A stretch of DNA of 64,000 nucleotides, taken from the NCBI RefSeq assembly GCF_937616625.2, contig NC_065572.1, positions 38,343,653 to 38,407,652 of the forward strand, in the 5' to 3' direction. The notes under the pieces are model-generated. The model worked only from the letters and a program-made list of their open reading frames with translations, made no database searches and had not been told where the DNA came from. The stretch comes from Mercurialis annua. Its lineage: Eukaryota > Streptophyta > Magnoliopsida > Malpighiales > Euphorbiaceae. The position numbers and the translations under genes are program-made. Below, in pieces: positions 58,442-64,000 of this stretch (position 1 is the stretch's first letter; each line of letters opens with the position of its first letter).

Positions 58442-59053
58442 TTATCTTGATTCCAACTTATCGGTTATCAAATTTTTGATATATGCCGAACATCCCCAAA
58501 TCTTAATATGCTCAAGACTTGGTTCCTTACCATACCATATCACATAATGTATTCTCAGAGCGGATTTAGTTGTTATTCGATTTAGAATATAATTTGCGCG
58601 AAGAAGTGTATGACCCCATAATAAAATGGGTAAATCAGTATAGCTCCTCATTGATCGTACCATGTCTAACAATGTACGATTCCTCCGTTCTGATACACCA
58701 TTCAATTGTGGTGTTCCCGGAGGAGTCAGTTGAGAAATAATACCGCATTCTTTTGAGAATGTATCAAATTCCGTACTCAAGTATTCACCTCCTCGATCAG
58801 ATTGTAGGATTTTAATACTTTTTCCAATTTGATTTTCTACTTCAGTTTTGAAGTCTTTAAATTTTTCAAAAGCTTCACTCTTGTTCTTCATAAGAACAAC
58901 ATACCCATACCGTGATAAATCATCGGTGAAGGTAATAAAGTACAAATAATCATCTCGTGCCATTTCTTTAAATGGACCACATACATCACTATGTATTATT
59001 TCCAAAACATCTTTGGCTCTACCACTTTGTCCCACAAAGGGTGATCGGGTCAT
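58442..59053 (-). pseudogene. Copia integrase catalytic core
   Basis: This inserts element cDNA into the chromosome. In the 203-codon open stretch the catalytic triad is D23 (IHSDVCGPF), D88 (LQSDRGGEY) and E124 (NGVSERRNRT), giving the D,D35E spacing. GTPQLNGVSERRNRTLLDMVRSM and HIKIWGCSAYI are copia hallmarks. The N-terminal HHCC zinc region is interrupted by stops between here and 59177. The frame agrees with gag and protease upstream, but is lost before the RT linker. Confidence 0.92.
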
Positions 59054-59176
59054 CTTGCCTTTAAGACATTACTCACAAGTTGAAATTGATGCGGAATCAA
59101 GATTTCTCAAGATTCCCATTGTATCCAACTTGTTAAGTCTATCTTCCACAATATGTCCTAATCGTAAGTGCCATAA

Positions 59177-59431
59177 TTATTTCGAGGTTTGATCACTTAT
59201 GATATTTATTTTGGAAACATTATTTGTATTGCTAACATCTTCATTTATATAATAAAGACCGTTTTGTACATAACCATAACCAATGATTTTATTATTATAG
59301 ATAATTTTACAAACATCATTTGTAAATAGGAAATCATACCCTAATCTTGTCATACAAGAAATGGACGTGATATTTCTATAAGCGTTTGGTAAGTACAAAG
59401 CATTGTTCAAATACAAAACATGTTTATACAA
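59177..59431 (-). pseudogene. Copia protease C-terminal / pre-integrase segment
   Basis: The stretch LNNALYLPNAYRNITSISCMTRLGYDFLF corresponds to the conserved block after copia protease (LxxVLYVPxxxxNLISVS). It is in the same frame as gag and integrase but separated by stops at 59447 and just below 59177. No separate function. Confidence 0.75.
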
Positions 59432-59446
59432 AAAAAAAGAAGATGA

Positions 59447-59929
59447 TCATATAGCTTTAGCCGCAACGCTTGTGTTATTTCGAAGCTTCAAAATCACTTC
59501 GTCCTTGTCCAGCTTCCTCTCATTTGCTAGATCCTGTAAGGATGAACAAATGTGAGAACTAGCTCTGGTATCTAATACCCAAGCTTTGGACGAGCTATCG
59601 TTATTGGAATTAAAATAACAAGAAATTGACACACCCTCACCGAGATTTTCATTATTCTTGTTCTTGCCCTTAGATTCCAAATACTTGGGGCAATTTCGTT
59701 TCCAATGTCCCTTGCCTTCACAAAAGAAACACTTTCCTTTGTTCTCCGAGGTGCCCTTCTTTTTCGCAATGGCCTTTTGGGCCTTCAAAACATTCTTCTT
59801 AGTTTTCTTCTTCTTAGTCTTACTAGAAGAAAAAACCACAAGAGAAACTTCCTTTCCCTTAACATTATTCTTTTCAACAGTTATCAACATGTTTGATAAC
59901 TCGGCAAGTGTACATTCTATCCGATTCAT
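59447..59929 (-). pseudogene. Copia Gag C-terminus, zinc knuckle and start of protease
   Basis: A lysine-rich region precedes the zinc knuckle CFFCEGKGHWKRNC (residues 67-80 of this stretch, C-X2-C-X4-H-X4-C). The protease begins at WVLDTRASSHIC, where the catalytic D-S/T-G triplet reads Asp-Thr-Arg (Gly to Arg, at 59572-59564), which should abolish activity. It is in frame with the upstream gag stretch, and the methionine at 59929 is internal. The stretch closes with a stop at 59447. Confidence 0.9.
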
Positions 59930-60454
59930 GTAGTAATTCGTGATGAAATTACCATATGATTCTGGAAGGGATTGAAGGATTATATCTGTTTAGAGATTGA
60001 AGTCCATGATGAAGTCTAGACCTTCTAGCCGTTCGATACATCGAATCATCAGGTTCAAATGTTCTCCAACATCCTTTCTCTCGGAGTGCTTCGCACGAAA
60101 TAATTGCTTAGATATCTCATATCTAGCAAAACGAATTGATTTTCCATACAACTCTTGTAAGTGAAACAATATTTCGCGAGCTCCCGGATATTTTTTGTGT
60201 TTCTTTTTCATCTCGTTACTCATAGATGCCAACATATAGCACTTGGCTTGTTCGTCGTCTAACTTCCACTTGCGCAATACCTCATGTTACTCGGGAGGTG
60301 CCTCAATCGGCAATGGTCCCGGAACATTTGTCTCAAGAACATATGCTATGTGTTCACTTGCAAGATCTATTTTGAGATTTCTTAACCAATAAACAAAGTT
60401 AGGACCCACTAAGCGATTACTGTCGAGAATGCTACTTAACGGATTCGATTTCAT
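59930..60454 (-). pseudogene. gag: Copia Gag N-terminal and central part (UBN2-type) with nonsense mutations
   Basis: The likely original start is ATG 60454 (reading MKSNPLSSILDSNRLVGPNF), 1.07 kb after the 5' LTR. The frame meets TAA at 60289-60287 (codon 56) and again at 59992-59990 (codon 155). The open part between, 60277-59990, has KWKLDDEQAKCYMLASMSNE, ILFHLQELYGKSIRFARYEISKQLF and the HLNLMIRCIERLEGLDF block typical of copia Gag (UBN2 family). All stretches down to integrase share one frame, consistent with a single gag-pol reading frame damaged by point mutations. Confidence 0.9.
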
Positions 60455-61508
60455 CTTATCTAATCAACCTATAGATAGCAAAGATCTCTAATTAGTATTA
60501 TTGTCTTTATCAAAATGGCCTCCCACTATGTTTTTCGAATCCTACACTTCCAAAATAGGAAAGGTAGATCTTTGTTGGAAAAGAATTCAATTGGGTGATT
60601 GAATTCTTAGTCATTGATCTTTCCCTCAAGTACACCTAATTTCCGTTATTGGGATCACAATGCACTACAAGTGAACAACAATTGTTCATCATATCTCATA
60701 TGAGGTTTCAATCATTTTCAGCTCCTAATGTTTTCACTCTCAGATACCCATTGTCGTTATTGGGTTTTGCAATAGTTAAGTTTAACCCATTGAATCAACT
60801 AAGATGTATCAATTTAAATAATACATGACTCAGGTACGCCTAATTACCGTTATTGCCGTGTACTATATTGATACAATCGTAACATATCATGCTTAACAAT
60901 AAACTCAACAACGGCCTCTTGACGATATCATATCACCCTTATGTATCTATAGACGAAAAGATGATAACTCAAAGTGTGTTAGTTTATTACTCCAATGGAG
61001 AGCGATTGATAAATCAATTTAATGATTAATCAATATAAACTTACTCTTTTATCTTTCAGGAAGATATCTTAGGGTTTTAAGTTCTTCCGGTTTACATTTT
61101 AGCATGCATCTCATACATATTAATGCTGAAATGAATCATGCAATCACACATGTATGATCATGGACTTCCTAGGTCTCATTCTTTAGCCACAAAAGAATGA
61201 GCAAACTATTACTTGTTCCGCATGTTTTGTTGATGACAACATATTGCACAAGCGAGTCACGTATTGTTTTAAATAATCACATTAGAAAAATTCCCACGAT
61301 AAATTGGAGGGTCACGAGGGGACAAGTTAAGTACCAATCTCCTAGACAGAATTTAATCAAAAATATTAAGGTCACAATAGCGTTTGCTCGTTTTTGAAAA
61401 CAAGACCTAAGCCCCTGGAATTATAAATTACATGCCTAATAATAATTTCTAAGTCCATGATTATTAATACAAGAATTCAATCGTAAAGATTTAATACTTG
61501 ATGATACG
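60455..61508 (-). other. Copia leader between primer site and gag
   Basis: About 1.05 kb, no gene. A degenerate motif with (C/T)CGTTATTG recurs at about 60644, 60757 and 60848 on the plus strand, each next to a CACCTAAT/CGCCTAAT/ACCCATTG-like sequence. Confidence 0.6.
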
Positions 61509-61524
61509 GTGGCTCTGATACCAC
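61509..61524 (-). promoter_or_regulatory. Copia primer-binding site (initiator tRNA-Met type)
   Basis: TGGTATCAGAGC on the minus strand (61523-61512), one base after the 5' LTR end. Confidence 0.93.
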
Positions 61525-63467
61525 TATTGGTGCAGCGGTGCGCGAGGGTCCGGATCATATATTTCAATTCAAAATCGGAATTCCAACAATCCAGATCCAG
61601 AAATTGATCATATCAATAATAAATGGATCGTCGTATCATATAGTAATTAAAGCACGCATCTAGAAATCGTAAGAAGAATACCTATGTCGATTCGGCAACG
61701 TTTCTTGTAGTCCCGATAGTACTGCGACCTCAAGCTCGTCCACACGAATATGCGTCCGATTGAATCCTCGCCTTGAAGTAATACGCAAGAGTTCCTCTTG
61801 CCGAGCAACCCTAAGCTCAAACTCTCGCCTCTATTACGTCTTTGCTCTAATGTATGTAAAAACTTTCTCCAACTCTTTTAAGATTTATGACTACTTGAAC
61901 TCCTTCAAATATGCTCTCTTACGTGTGGTGTGTATAGGATGAGAAAAGGCAACCTCTATTTATAGGCAAGAGTTTGTAGGAAATTCTGACACCTCATATG
62001 CTAGGTGTCACACAACAAGCAAAGGTGTTGCCACCATTCGACACCTCACATGCTAGGTGTCACACACCAAGCATAGGTGTTGCCACCATTTGACACATCA
62101 CATGCTAGGTGTCACACATCAAGCATAGGTGTTGCCACCTTCTGACACGTTAGATGCTAGGTGTCACATACAGAGACATACATGACATCATCACATGACA
62201 TCATCGCATGACATCATCGTGACATCATCACATGACATCATAGTGACATCGTCACATGACATCATCACATTAACTTGGATAAAATACAATTAGATGCCTA
62301 CTAATTTATAACTCTTACAAATTTGTTCCTAATTTACACTTGTTTTCATCTTAAATTAATTTCCGAGATATGCTAGTATCTATATGAAATCGATCTATCC
62401 TAAACTCAATCGGTTGCACACCTATTATGTGTGACTAACTAGGTTCACATCTATATGGAAACGAGAGTCATAAGAAACGCCTTTCTTATATTAAATAATT
62501 AAACCCCATTAATTATATATTCTCGCAGATCGTGAGTGACGTCTGGCAACATATCACGACCCCCAAATAGATATGAATGTTTCGATGCATTCTTTATGAA
62601 CCAATGTTCATAATTGCCGTACACTCAAAATTCCCTTCATCTAAGATTCTGATCTCGACCAGTGTCACGGTTTAGTCAAACATTATTTGTCTTGTTCATA
62701 TGACCTCATCTCAATTCTTATTCTTGATAAATATGACTTCCACAAGAAACAATTTTCAAAGTAAGTCATATTTACCTGCGCAGGTTTTATCATCCATCAA
62801 GAACAATTCGAGTAGCATAAAATCTTTTCTCCGTTCATCTGGAGTGATAAATCCTCTCTTGGTTAAACCCCTATCTCTGTGTACAACTAACTAGAGCCAA
62901 CACATCCCGCGACCCTAGCTTATGAAAGATCTAGGGATAAGGAGTATCAAACTCTAATCACCTATATACAAGATAGTGTCACCACAAGTCAACAGACATA
63001 TGTACAATTATGAACTAGATGACATTAAATTGAGTTTGATGAAATACCATGTATAAGTCATCTAGCGTCAATTGTTCGACTCACTCAAACCCTTTGAGTG
63101 TCCATATGTTTATTCTGAGCCTCATCAAGTACTATGAGACTCACTGCTTCCTATAATTAGTAACTCTTTACTAATCAGGAGAATAAACAGAGGTGACGAT
63201 CTTTTCGTGATAATGCGATGCCCTTATTCGTAGGACCCTATCGATCATGAACGTTTATTTAGATCACTTGTATAATAGAATCTATCACTCATATTCTTAA
63301 CACCTTAAGAATATATTATCCATCACAATGTGATAAGGACAATATGCAATAAATAAACGCTTAGTTGATGAGACACTTAGTTCAAATAAAACATATTAAT
63401 CATTGCCATTGGGATTTGTTTATACAAGTATACTGAAAAAATAGCCCTAGGGCACATACTACTAACA
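61525..63467 (-). repeat. Copia 5' LTR (1943 bp)
   Basis: TGTTAG...CCAATA on the minus strand. TATA box CTATAAATAG at 61965-61956. Upstream of it are about four copies of a 54-bp unit with ATGCTAGGTGTCACAC and AGGTGTTGCCACC (61985-62170), and short GACATCATCACAT repeats (62185-62270). The other LTR has fewer 54-bp units. Confidence 0.93.
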
Positions 63468-64000
63468 ACAAATCCAAACATTTCACATTTTTAGCGATTT
63501 AAGCCAAACGTTTACAAACGTTACGAAATAAAAAACGTTATGAAATAAATCCAAACGTTTGACATTTTTAGCGATATAAGCCAAACGTTTAAAAACGTTA
63601 CGAAACCAAAAACGTTACAAAAAAATCCAAACGTTTCCCCCTTTTTGCGATAAAAGCCAAATTTTTAAAACGTTACAAAACAAATCCAAACGTTTAAAAC
63701 GTCACGAGACAAATCCAAACGTTTTACCTTTTTAGCAATTGAAGCAAAACATTTACAAACGTTCCAAAACAAATCCAAACGTTTTACCTTTTTAGCGATT
63801 TAAGCCAAACGTTTACAAACTGTACAAAACAAATCCAAACTTTTTAAACGTTACGAAACAAATCAAAACGTTTCACCTTTTTAGCGAATTAAGCAAAACG
63901 TTTACAAACGTTACGAAACAAATCAAGACGTTTCCCATTTTTAGCGATTTAAGTCAAACGTTTACAAACGTTACAAAATAAATCCAAACATTTCACCTTT
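63468..64000 (-). repeat. 60-bp satellite array, block 5
   Basis: Same satellite in reverse polarity to the end of the window. Confidence 0.95.

Larger units (their letters stand above)
53434..63467 (-). mobile_element. Degenerate Ty1/copia element
   Basis: Flanked by ACAAA (53429-53433 and 63468-63472). On the minus strand: 5' LTR 63467-61525, primer site, leader of about 1.07 kb, gag, protease, integrase, RT (duplicated), RNase H remnant, polypurine tract, 3' LTR 55621-53434. Integrase before RT is the Ty1/copia order. Multiple stops, frameshifts and active-site changes make it non-functional. The LTRs differ by a 388-bp foreign insertion and by repeat copy number. Confidence 0.94.

Overview
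The window reads as plant (eudicot-like) repetitive heterochromatin, possibly centromeric or pericentromeric. The evidence is a long AT-rich satellite array invaded by Ty3/gypsy and Ty1/copia LTR retrotransposons that all carry an initiator-tRNA-Met-type primer site (TGGTATCAGAGC), plus Mutator-like MITEs. I see no host protein-coding gene, rRNA or tRNA. The species cannot be named from the sequence alone.

Layout. (1) About 22 kb is one satellite family with a 60-bp monomer made of two related 30-bp halves. It lies at 1-2490, 10051-13082, 27818-30186, 39974-53433 and 63468-64000, and strand polarity flips many times inside it. Higher-order duplications of about 240 bp, 960 bp and 3.84 kb are visible. 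(2) 2491-10050 is element G1, a 5'-truncated Tekay/Del-like chromovirus (+ strand) with broken protease, RT/RNase H and integrase-chromodomain frames. Its long 3' LTR carries a 1-kb MULE-like inverted-repeat element and a TA-rich microsatellite. (3) 13083-27817 is element G2 (+), a gag-only Ty3 element with 1.0-kb LTRs and a GCTTA target duplication. Its 5' LTR is split by element G3 (13805-23338, -), a related gag-only element with 3.0-kb LTRs, AGAAC target duplication and an intact 377-codon gag. (4) 30187-39973 is element G4 (-), a LARD-like element with 2.7-kb LTRs, a non-coding 4.4-kb interior and GAAAC target duplication. (5) 53434-63467 is a degenerate Ty1/copia element (-) with ACAAA target duplication, a 936-bp in-frame tandem duplication of its RT region and a piece of a G4-type element inside one LTR.

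How the parts relate. G1-G4 share LTR termini (TGTAATAYCCC...TCGTGACA), the primer site, a hairpin next to the polypurine tract and a hairpin at the LTR 3' end. G2-G4 carry no pol, so they look like parasites that could be mobilised by a G1-like helper.

The most notable observation is a GT-AG intron-like segment inside the LTR (5' leader) of G3. It is missing, exactly at the predicted splice junction, from both LTRs of G2. G1 and G4 have homologous donor and acceptor sequences in their LTRs. This suggests an LTR-borne 5'-UTR intron family, with G2 descended from a reverse-transcribed spliced RNA. A second candidate signal is a pair of inverted arms, about 180 bp apart, shared by the non-coding interiors of G2, G3 and G4.
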